Positions 1-6,454 of a stretch of 35,000 nt of DNA are shown here, in pieces; the stretch's first letter is position 1; each line of letters begins with the position of its first letter. The stretch lies in assembly GCA_964531675.1 (NCBI GenBank), contig CAZHFW010000041.1, positions 1 through 35,000 of the forward strand, in the 5' to 3' direction. The notes below the pieces were generated by a model. The model was not told where the DNA came from. It made no database searches and saw only the letters and a list, made by a program, of their open reading frames with translations. Origin of the DNA: CAZHFW01 sp964531675. Lineage in GTDB: Bacteria; Planctomycetota; Phycisphaerae; Phycisphaerales; UBA1924. Both the position numbers and the translations under genes were made by a program.

Positions 1-980
1 ACCTGGAGCAGCGCACCCTCTCTGACCTCGTCGCAGAGGTACCGGGAGACGACCCCCTGGTCCTCGCGTTTGACGGTGATCTCGACGTAATCGCGCTGCG
101 CCGGAGACGAGGCGATGGTGTAGGAGCGCTTGACGGTTCGCTCGTCCTTGGCCATCGTCAGCGTGAGAAACTGCCCGGCGAGGAACGTGAACGGGATCGG
201 CCCACCGGCGGGATCGACGAGCCGGAAGGTCTTGATCACCGGCGTCTCAGCGAAGACCCGGGTGACCCGCAGCGAGCCGCCCCAGGAGCGGGGCGGCGCG
301 GTCGCGAGTTGTTGCAGGAGCCTCGCGGCCCGTTGCATTTTGAAGAAGTACATCACGATCATCGCCGCCGCGAAGGCGCTCAGGATCGCCATCCCGACGA
401 GGTGCTCCCACGACAGGCCCCACAAGCCGTGCGTGGCTGCCGCGGCCGGCGGGCCGGGCAGGTTCATCTGACCCTTGAACCACTGCATCGCCAACGCCCG
501 TGGGTCCTTGCCTTCGGCGATCGCCCGGTGCGCCGCCAAGCCGCTGTCGAATCGTGCCAGACCTTCGCGGAGCTTGGCGATCGCCTCCTGCATCGCCGCG
601 TAGTCGGTCGTCGGCGCGGCCTTGACGAGCTGGTCCAGCCCCTGAGCCAAGAGGTCCGTCCCACTCTTCATCCGCTCATGGGCTGCGAGCTGCACTTCAT
701 CCCGCTTCTCGGGCGGGAGGTCTGGGAGGTCCATCAACGAGGGGTAGAGCGCCTTGGGTGGGGGCGCACCCATGTTCTTCATCATCTCCCCCATGCCCTC
801 CATCATCCCGCCCGCCCCCGGGCCTGGCGGCGACGGCTGCTGCCCCGCGGGTTGGCCACCGGCGGGGACGGCACCCGGGTGGTGCTTGGCGTGCTCTTCG
901 GGGCTCACTTGACCGTTGGCCAGAGCCGCTCCGACGAGCAGGGACATGCCCGCAAGGAGACCTCGCAGCTCTCGCGTCAT
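1..980 (-). CDS. Membrane-anchored flavin/ferredoxin reductase-like protein with Met/His-rich periplasmic N-terminus (3' end outside window)
   Basis: About 326 codons are open from the ATG at 980 to the window edge, so the C-terminus is missing. The start has AGGAG seven bases upstream, and its ATGA overlaps the stop of the HD-GYP gene. Residues 1-23 form a signal peptide. Residues about 29-70 are rich in His, Pro, Gly and Met (EEHAKHH; GGMMEGMGEMMKNMG). A helical region follows, then a transmembrane helix ending near MYFFKM. The last visible part matches the FAD-binding barrel of the ferredoxin-NADP reductase family: GQFLTL and KRSYTIASSP, the RxYS/T-type flavin motif. An NAD-binding half, and possibly a 2Fe-2S domain, would lie beyond the edge. 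The fusion of a periplasmic metal-ligand-rich segment to an inner-face flavoreductase, within a metal-resistance gene run, suggests electron delivery to periplasmic metal. That role is inferred. Confidence 0.85.
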   Translation of the reverse strand, partial: MTRELRGLLAGMSLLVGAALANGQVSPEEHAKHHPGAVPAGGQPAGQQPSPPGPGAGGMMEGMGEMMKNMGAPPPKALYPSLMDLPDLPPEKRDEVQLAAHERMKSGTDLLAQGLDQLVKAAPTTDYAAMQEAIAKLREGLARFDSGLAAHRAIAEGKDPRALAMQWFKGQMNLPGPPAAAATHGLWGLSWEHLVGMAILSAFAAAMIVMYFFKMQRAARLLQQLATAPPRSWGGSLRVTRVFAETPVIKTFRLVDPAGGPIPFTFLAGQFLTLTMAKDERTVKRSYTIASSPAQRDYVEITVKREDQGVVSRYLCDEVREGALLQ

Positions 981-1975
981 GCGCGTGCTCCTAGCCCCGC
1001 AGCTGGGGCGGTCTCGGGGTCCTCGAAGAGCGGCCGACCACCGGACTCATGGACAATCGATCGGAGTGCATCGAGCGCCGCCGCGTCTACCTTGGTGCCG
1101 GCCAATCCTCCCATGTGCGCCAAGCCGTCGTCAACGGCGAGTGGCGTGTGGTATGGGCGCGGCTCGGTGAGTGCCGCGAACACGTCCGCGACACGAAGGA
1201 CACGGGCTTCGGGGGCGATCGAATCTCCGGCGAGACCCTTGGGGTAGCCGCTCCCGTCCGGGCACTCGTGGTGCATGGAGACGATTCTCGCGATGTCCTC
1301 GGTGCCCGCAATCGGGCGGAGCATCGCTACCGCGATCTCCACGTGCTCCCTCATGCGCGCGGTCTGTTCCTCGGTGAGCGCACCGTTCTTGAAGAGGATG
1401 TCGTCGGAGAGTCCGGTCTTACCGATGTCGTGCACGAGGGCCGCCAATCTCAACCGCGCCGTCGTGTCCGCTCCAAGACCCATGCGCGATCCGATCTTCA
1501 CGGCCACACTGGCCACACGCCGACTGTGGGCGAGCGTGTCCGCATCACGGACGGCCAGGGCGGAGAGCAGGCCGGTGAGCCCCTGGACCATCTCCGTCTG
1601 GCGCGACCTGCGAATCACCTCGTCGCGTTGCCACTTGCGGAAGTTCGCGCTCTTGACAAAGTGTCCAGCCGAGAGGCCGACAACAAAGTACACGCCGATC
1701 ATCGCGTACTGGTCTTGATTGGCTATCGGAGAACCACGCCATGACCAAAGGATGTGGGCGAGGTACAGAACACTGACCACCGCGGCAGCGATCAAGCCGC
1801 CGCGCAGCTCGACCGCCACCGCCGCCTTCAAGACCGGTACCAGGAACAGACCGCCGAGCAGGATGTGCAGCCCGTGGACCGCGTGCGTGTTCGTCCCAAG
1901 CACAAAGTGGGCGGCGGTGATCGCCGCCGCCCAGACTGCGGCACTGCGGACCTGATATGACTGTTCAGGGTCCAT
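977..1975 (-). CDS. Membrane HD-GYP domain phosphodiesterase-like protein
   Basis: 332 residues; ATG preceded by GAGGA six bases upstream. Residues about 13-107 hold roughly four hydrophobic helices, with no sensor family recognised. Residues about 125-310 are an HD-GYP domain: H150, HDIGK (H182-D183), H211, the HHE triad at 235-237 and GSGYP at 241-245 are all present, as is the metal-ligand Asp in VADVF (264). The family hydrolyses cyclic di-GMP or related cyclic dinucleotides in the cytoplasm. The canonical residues suggest an active enzyme, but the substrate is not shown by sequence. The gene starts ten bases after the CBM48 gene stops and its stop overlaps the flavoreductase start, so it is translationally coupled to a metal-handling operon. 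That makes a signalling link between metal stress and second messenger possible. Confidence 0.9.
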   Translation of the reverse strand: MDPEQSYQVRSAAVWAAAITAAHFVLGTNTHAVHGLHILLGGLFLVPVLKAAVAVELRGGLIAAAVVSVLYLAHILWSWRGSPIANQDQYAMIGVYFVVGLSAGHFVKSANFRKWQRDEVIRRSRQTEMVQGLTGLLSALAVRDADTLAHSRRVASVAVKIGSRMGLGADTTARLRLAALVHDIGKTGLSDDILFKNGALTEEQTARMREHVEIAVAMLRPIAGTEDIARIVSMHHECPDGSGYPKGLAGDSIAPEARVLRVADVFAALTEPRPYHTPLAVDDGLAHMGGLAGTKVDAAALDALRSIVHESGGRPLFEDPETAPAAGLGARA

Positions 1976-1984
1976 ACGGCTTCC

Positions 1985-2329
1985 TCAGGTGAGTTGACGC
2001 GTTCGAAGTTCTCGCTCGGAAAAGTCCTCGACCACAAGTACGCGGTTCATGGTTCCGAACTGGTTGGCCACGCACCCGGGGCAGCCGTCATAGGCCTTGT
2101 CGCACCCGACCTCGCAGCACCACTCACCGTCGACAACGAACTTGTACTCGTACCGGCCGGGGGGCAGGTCCAGCGTCAGCACCCAGTGGCCATCACCGGT
2201 GCGCTTGAGCGGATGCGATGTCGGATTCCATTTGTTGAATGTCCCCGCGACGAAGACGTGCTTGGCCTTGGGCGCATTGGTGGACACGACCAGCCCGCCG
2301 GGCTTGCAGTTTCTGTCTCGATGTCCCAT
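1985..2329 (-). CDS. Small CBM48/AMPK-type glycogen-binding-like domain protein with Cys cluster
   Basis: 114 residues with AGGAGA six bases before the ATG and no signal peptide. The whole protein is one early-set beta-sandwich resembling the AMPK-beta/CBM48 module: HVFVAGTFNKW (24-34), GHWVLTLDLPPGRYEYKFVVDGEW split around residues 47-70, and the closing FGTMNRVLVV (91-100). The Trp residues and the YEYKF strand are those that bind alpha-glucans in known members. A loop at 71-86 carries five cysteines (CC..C......C..C), and there is another Cys at position 8. From general knowledge, stand-alone CBM48 proteins are common in planctomycetes and usually of unknown function. Its place between a Met-rich protein and an HD-GYP protein suggests a regulatory or metal-sensing part, but nothing in the sequence proves this. 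Confidence 0.85.
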   Translation of the reverse strand: MGHRDRNCKPGGLVVSTNAPKAKHVFVAGTFNKWNPTSHPLKRTGDGHWVLTLDLPPGRYEYKFVVDGEWCCEVGCDKAYDGCPGCVANQFGTMNRVLVVEDFSERELRTRQLT

Positions 2330-2374
2330 CTTGAATCTCCTGAAAGAGGTTGTGTGATTGCTCAGACGGTCGAC

Positions 2375-3415
2375 TCACATATCCGACATTCCGCCACCCG
2401 CAGGCATAGCCGGCGCCGCTGGAGCCATGGGCGTCGGCGCGGGCGGTAGCATCCCCGTGAGTTGGCGGCGCTGTTCGTCGGTGAGAACCTTGGCTGCCTC
2501 ACCGCAGGCGCGGATGAACGCCACCCTCTGGTCTCCCTGGAGTTTGGCGATCTCCTGCACTTTCTTGTCGATCGCCATCGCATCGGGCTGGTCGGCGGCG
2601 GTGAGCACCCACAGTTCCTGCTCGGCCTGCTCGATCTTCCGTTGGAACTCGGCCTGCTGGAGCAGGGCCTGTTCCTTCTTCTGGCTCAGTGCGGTCTGCT
2701 GCTCCAGCGTGAGCGTGATGTGCTCGGGGTGATCAAGAAAGAAGCCGGTCGCCCCGATGTGGTAGATGTGGGAAGCGCCCGGGAATCCGGGCAGGGCCGA
2801 TGGCATGGACATCGCCGCAGGACTCCCCGCGCCGCCCATGGGCATGTTGCCCATGCCCATCATCTTCATCATGCCGTCCATGCCCATCCCGCCCATGCCA
2901 CCGCCCGAGGCCCCGCCGCCCATTCCTCCCATCATCTGGTCCATGCCCATCATGCCCATGCCCGCGCCACCGGCTTGAGCGCCGCCCCCCGGCATGCCCG
3001 CCATGCCGCCCGCCCCCGGCATGGGTTGAGCCGGCATCGACGGCATGGGCTGCATCCGGCCGCCGCCCATCGGCCCTTGCATCCGGCCTCTCCCTCCCAT
3101 CCCCATGCCACCGCCGGTGCTGTTGATCGGCGGCTGCGCGGAGTGTCCCTGCATGAGCGCTGCCTGAAGTTTGGCGACCTCGGCACGCAGAGCTGCGACC
3201 TGATTGACAAGGTCGGCGTTCGCGTCACCCGTCGCCCCCGGCTGTGCGTCAGCGGCTTGCTTGAGGTGTGCCGCGTGCGTCGCCGGGTCCACGCCAGCGG
3301 GCGGTGTGGCGGGGTGGGTGGGCGCGGGTTGCGGTTGGGCGAACGACAGTCCCGCGAAGGCAAGGACAGCCATCGTGGCCGCAGCAGCAAGGATCGTGTT
3401 CGAAGTGCGCTTCAT
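2375..3415 (-). CDS. Secreted Met/Gly-rich protein with Spy/CpxP-like LTxxQ domain
   Basis: 346 residues; AAGGA seven bases before the ATG. Residues 1-26 are a signal peptide ending AFAGLSFA. Residues 65-90 form a short heptad-like helix. Residues about 101-210 are low complexity, with about 29 Met in 110 positions, mostly as MGM, MGG and MPM, a composition typical of Cu(I)/Ag(I)-binding periplasmic proteins. Residues about 225-335 are helical with two LTxEQ motifs (LTLEQQ at 235-240 and LTDEQRRQL near 318), as in the Spy/CpxP/ZraP family of periplasmic chaperones and metal sensors. It lies between the outer-membrane factor and the CBM48 gene on the same strand. Best reading: a periplasmic copper or silver sponge or chaperone. 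Metal identity is inferred. The low-complexity part makes database similarity unreliable. Confidence 0.85.
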   Translation of the reverse strand: MKRTSNTILAAAATMAVLAFAGLSFAQPQPAPTHPATPPAGVDPATHAAHLKQAADAQPGATGDANADLVNQVAALRAEVAKLQAALMQGHSAQPPINSTGGGMGMGGRGRMQGPMGGGRMQPMPSMPAQPMPGAGGMAGMPGGGAQAGGAGMGMMGMDQMMGGMGGGASGGGMGGMGMDGMMKMMGMGNMPMGGAGSPAAMSMPSALPGFPGASHIYHIGATGFFLDHPEHITLTLEQQTALSQKKEQALLQQAEFQRKIEQAEQELWVLTAADQPDAMAIDKKVQEIAKLQGDQRVAFIRACGEAAKVLTDEQRRQLTGMLPPAPTPMAPAAPAMPAGGGMSDM

Positions 3416-3496
3416 GGTGTGTTCCTTTCAGAGAGACGTGCATCTGATGCGGTCCGACGCGGAACGACCGCGTGGGCCGGGATCGGACAAGTGGTT

Positions 3497-4993
3497 TCAT
3501 TTCCCGGGCGGGCTTGTCGGGGACGTTTGGTCGGGAGGGGCCGATGTCGGGGCCGTGCCGACGGGTGCTATCGGAGGCACCTCCAGCCGTCCGCCAACGG
3601 CGTACTCCAACTCGATACGGGCCAGCGCCGCGTCGAGCCGCAGGTCGTTGAGCGTTTGCAGCGCCGACTGCCGTTCTCGCAGCACGTCCAGCCAGTCGAT
3701 GAGCGTGATCTCGCCTGCCTGGAACGCGGCCCCGGCGTTCTGCTCGTTGAAATGGAGTCGCTGCGACAGGTCCTCTCGGCCTCCCAGGGTGTTGTGGCGG
3801 AACTCGTCGGCGGCGATGGCAGCCTCGGTGGCGTCGATGAATGCTGTTCTCGCCTCGCGGATTCCCTTCTGAAGGATCGCTTCATGGGTGGCCAGAGCGG
3901 CCCTCGCGAGCGATCCGGCCTTGGCGATCTGCGCCTGGTTGCTGTCGAAGATCGGGATCGGAACATCCAGTGTCGGCCCGATGGTCTTCTTGCCGTCCAC
4001 GTCCCGCTCGAAGTCCACTCCCAACCCCAGGTCCTTGAGCCGATTCCGCTCTTCGACGCTCAGGTCCGCCGCGCCCGCCTCGACCAGCGCGCGACTGGCG
4101 GCCACGTCCAGGCGCTGCGTGGCCACGAGCCGGATCACAACATCCTCGGTGATTGCCGAGGGGGGCGCGGCCTCATGATCGGCCGCTTCCTCCGCGGCCT
4201 CGTCCGCGACGGTCCATCCATCTGCCGCGGATGCGAACCCCATGAGCTCCAGAAGTCGCCTCCGCTCCTTGGCAAGCTCCCGGCGCTGCCGCCGCAGTTC
4301 TTCTTCGAGCGTGATGACCTGTTGGCGAGCACGGTTGACCGCGAGCTGTGTCGCCGCCCCCGCCTCGCGTTGCTTCTCGATCTTCTCGACGAGCTGCTTG
4401 GCGGCGTGGATGGACGTCTCGGTGATCGTGACGCCGCGCTGACCGTACAGGATCTTGGCGTGCGATCCCTTGACGTCCGCGACCAGCCGGAGCGCCTTGT
4501 CGGAGACATCGAGCACGGTCGAGTTGAGCCGGGCGTCGGCGGCCTTGATCTTGCCGTCGCGGAGCCACAGGGCCGTCAGCGTCTGGACCGCCTGCGTACC
4601 GACAAACGAGCCCCCGCTCACCGGGTCGAACGGGAACCGCAGCGTCAGCGAGACCACGGGGTTGGGGAGCAACCCCGCCTGCACCAGGTCCGCCCGGCCG
4701 GCCGCGATCGACTCGACATCGGCCCTGATGCGGCGGTTGTTCTTGAGCGCCGTGACCACGGCCTGGTCCGCCGCAACCGGACTCACTCCGTCCCATCCCT
4801 CCAACCGGTCCGACCACGGCGCGGTCCAGTCGGCCGCGTAGCCGGACCGTTCCTGCACCGTCGCGGCGGCCCGATCGATGTCCGGTTTGGGGTTGAGCGA
4901 GGCGCAGCCGCCCGCGAGCGCGGCGAGCACGAGGGCAAGCGCGACGGGTGGGCGTGTGAGAAGGAAACGCTGACGGATCGGCTGGCGCATCAT
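3497..4993 (-). CDS. TolC/CusC-family outer-membrane efflux lipoprotein
   Basis: 498 residues from the ATG at 4993, which has GGAGA eight bases upstream. A TTG five codons earlier is less likely. The lipobox LAGGC follows the signal peptide, so the N-terminus is a lipoprotein as in CusC-type factors. The rest shows the TolC fold: two similar halves of long helices with Ala/Leu heptads, for example residues about 170-245 (AAKQLVEKIEKQREAGAATQ and the following ELRRQRRELAKERRRLLELMG helix) and the repeated helices in the second half (QNAGAAFQAGEITLIDWLDVLRERQ, split across residues about 420-445). Such proteins form the trimeric exit channel of tripartite pumps. No adaptor or pump sits directly beside it; the adaptor/RND pair at 10640-15517 lacks its own channel and could use this one. 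Substrate unknown. Confidence 0.9.
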   Translation of the reverse strand: MMRQPIRQRFLLTRPPVALALVLAALAGGCASLNPKPDIDRAAATVQERSGYAADWTAPWSDRLEGWDGVSPVAADQAVVTALKNNRRIRADVESIAAGRADLVQAGLLPNPVVSLTLRFPFDPVSGGSFVGTQAVQTLTALWLRDGKIKAADARLNSTVLDVSDKALRLVADVKGSHAKILYGQRGVTITETSIHAAKQLVEKIEKQREAGAATQLAVNRARQQVITLEEELRRQRRELAKERRRLLELMGFASAADGWTVADEAAEEAADHEAAPPSAITEDVVIRLVATQRLDVAASRALVEAGAADLSVEERNRLKDLGLGVDFERDVDGKKTIGPTLDVPIPIFDSNQAQIAKAGSLARAALATHEAILQKGIREARTAFIDATEAAIAADEFRHNTLGGREDLSQRLHFNEQNAGAAFQAGEITLIDWLDVLRERQSALQTLNDLRLDAALARIELEYAVGGRLEVPPIAPVGTAPTSAPPDQTSPTSPPGK

Positions 4994-5012
4994 GCGGAAG
5001 GTCTCCAATCGT

Positions 5013-5047
5013 GAATCGGCCCGCGCCGCGTCGGCGGGGCGGGACGG
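5013..5047 (-). repeat. Intercistronic hairpin repeat, copy A
   Basis: A 35-base element between the stop of the YHS/NTF2-like gene and the start of the outer-membrane factor gene. It is 31/35 identical to the element at 6411-6445. Read on the transcribed strand it folds into CCCGCCCCGC-CGAC-GCGGCGCGGG, a ten-pair stem with one C-C mismatch. All four differences between the copies fall in the loop. A role in message stability or differential expression is inferred. Confidence 0.7.
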
Positions 5048-5056
5048 CGGTTGCGA

Positions 5057-5968
5057 TTACTTGTGCTCATGGCCGGCGCCGGTGCCGGGCTTCGCTTCGG
5101 GCGTGGTCGGCGCGGCGGGATCGACTTTCTTCTCCGCCCGGCTCGACCAGTGCAGGTGCGCAATTCTCGGCGTGCCGCCGTCATCCACCACCACGTAGGT
5201 GATGGCTGCGAGGTACTTGCGGGGCGCATCGGGGTGGTTCGGGTCGGGCACGGTGAACGAGCCGATCTGCCGCACGATCGAGGTCGTGCCGAAGGTCTGC
5301 ACGTCTTCCTTGGTTACGGTCATGGCGAACCCGGGCATCTCCTTGAGTTCCGGCAGGAGGTGGTGGTCCCGGTACGTCTCCCACGTCCCCTCGTCGCCCG
5401 CGTTCTCGCTCACCGTCGCGCGGCCCTTGTCGAGGAACAGGGCATCGAGGGCCGGCGCATCCGCCTTGGCGCACGCTGCGAGATAGCCGCGGGCGACTTT
5501 CACCGTCGGGTTGGCGGCGAGCGCGGCCGCGTCGGGCTGGCCAGACTTCGCCTCCGGCATGGCGGTGGACTTGGCCGCGGCTTCGATCGCCGTCACCGCG
5601 TCGGGCGCGCTCTTGGCGAGCAGGGCCATCTTCTCGTCGTCGGTCTTCTTGTCCCACTTGCCCTCGCAGCCGGGGCAGCAGAAGCCGATCGTCACACCCT
5701 TGAAGGGCCGCGTGGGCGACTCGACATCGACTTCGCCGCCCTTGATGGGACACATCTTGTTGACGGGCTGGGCGCGGGAGGTCGCGACCGATGCGGAGAG
5801 CGCGGCCGTCGCGGCGGGAGCGCCGCCGTGCCCGGTGTGGCCGCCGGTCGTGGCGGATGACGGCCCGGCGGGCTTGGGCATGCCGCCGCACTGGCCGAGC
5901 GCGGCGGGCGCGAGCGCCCCGGCGATGAGGAGCGAGGTCGAAGCGATGAGGATGGCTGAGCGGTTCAT
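5057..5968 (-). CDS. Secreted protein with YHS/TRASH-like Cys cluster and NTF2/SnoaL-like domain
   Basis: 303 residues; ATG with GGAGA six bases upstream. The signal peptide ends near ALGQCG; a Gly/His/Ala linker (TGGHTGHGG) follows. Residues about 68-110 carry C73 in MCPIKGGEVD and C98, C99 and C101 in GFCCPGCEGKW, the pattern of YHS/TRASH-like metal-binding domains seen in metal-resistance proteins. Residues about 150-285 resemble the NTF2/SnoaL-like cone fold (YLAACAKADAPALDALF, ETYRDHHLLPEL, ITYVVVDDGG), where related proteins are small-molecule binding or enzymatic. The tail ends in His (GHEHK). It is transcribed with its neighbours, 45 bases after the four-CxxC lipoprotein. Likely a periplasmic metal-binding accessory protein; no enzymatic residues could be assigned. 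Confidence 0.8.
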   Translation of the reverse strand: MNRSAILIASTSLLIAGALAPAALGQCGGMPKPAGPSSATTGGHTGHGGAPAATAALSASVATSRAQPVNKMCPIKGGEVDVESPTRPFKGVTIGFCCPGCEGKWDKKTDDEKMALLAKSAPDAVTAIEAAAKSTAMPEAKSGQPDAAALAANPTVKVARGYLAACAKADAPALDALFLDKGRATVSENAGDEGTWETYRDHHLLPELKEMPGFAMTVTKEDVQTFGTTSIVRQIGSFTVPDPNHPDAPRKYLAAITYVVVDDGGTPRIAHLHWSSRAEKKVDPAAPTTPEAKPGTGAGHEHK

Positions 5969-6013
5969 CGAGAGTCTCCAACGAAAGGGGTTCTGGTCAG
6001 CAGACGAACAGGA

Positions 6014-6346
6014 TCACTTGGCGGCCGCCTTGGGCACGCACCGGTCGCAGTCCACGCCCTCGGGGGCGCACGTCGGGCAGCGGGCCTTGAGCACGCCGTC
6101 CTTCTCATAGATGGTCATCTCGTTCTTGCAGTCCTCGCACACGTGCGTGGTGATGGTGCGAGTGCCCGAGTAACCGTGCCTCGGGCTGTACGAGCCTCGC
6201 ACTTTCCGGATCTGGTCGTAGCACTTGGTGCAGACCGAGACCTGCCCGGCCTCGGCCTTGACCATGTCGTGCTTGTCGGTGGCGCAGCCTCCGGCAAGCA
6301 GCGCCGAGGCGGCCGCGAGCAGAAGGAACGTGTGGTTGGTGTTCAT
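6014..6346 (-). CDS. Small lipoprotein with four CxxC pairs (double zinc-ribbon-like)
   Basis: 110 residues; GGAGA seven to eight bases before the ATG. Residues 1-20 are a signal peptide ending in a lipobox (LLAGGC), so C21 should be lipidated. Four CxxC pairs follow at 39-42, 70-73, 90-93 and 100-103, enough for two zinc-ribbon-like Cys4 sites. The order (VCTKC, VCEDC, RCPTC, DCDRC) is regular. I know of no named family. It is flanked by secreted metal-binding proteins on the same strand, so a membrane-tethered periplasmic metal-binding or redox role is plausible. The Cys pairs could equally hold zinc or copper, or form disulfides. Confidence 0.75.
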   Translation of the reverse strand: MNTNHTFLLLAAASALLAGGCATDKHDMVKAEAGQVSVCTKCYDQIRKVRGSYSPRHGYSGTRTITTHVCEDCKNEMTIYEKDGVLKARCPTCAPEGVDCDRCVPKAAAK

Positions 6347-6370
6347 GGTTGAATCTCCGGGAACGGCCCG

Positions 6371-6408
6371 CGCTCCTCCCGCCGAACACTTCGGCGGAGT
6401 GGGGAGCG
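6371..6408. other. Strong inverted repeat in intercistronic gap
   Basis: An eight-pair perfect inner stem (CCGCCGAA/TTCGGCGG, three-base loop) is extended by a six-pair outer stem (CGCTCC/GGAGCG) across an unequal internal loop. It lies in the 108-base gap between the heavy-metal-binding-domain gene and the four-CxxC lipoprotein gene, next to hairpin copy B. There is no T-run on the minus strand, so it is more likely a message-processing or stability hairpin than an intrinsic terminator. Confidence 0.55.
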
Positions 6409-6410
6409 TT

Positions 6411-6445
6411 GAATCGGCCCGCGCCGCTCTCGCGGGGCGGGACGG
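6411..6445 (-). repeat. Intercistronic hairpin repeat, copy B
   Basis: Second copy of the 35-base element found at 5013-5047, placed just after the stop of the heavy-metal-binding-domain gene. Its transcript-strand loop is GAGA, a GNRA-type tetraloop, while the ten-pair stem is identical to copy A. Confidence 0.7.
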
Positions 6446-6454
6446 GTGAAGTTC

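Noticed and set aside
2462..5014. A very long plus-strand open frame over the outer-membrane factor and Met-rich genes
   Set aside because: Product is Arg/Gly/His-rich with no family features, while the opposite strand encodes clear proteins; a GC-bias shadow.
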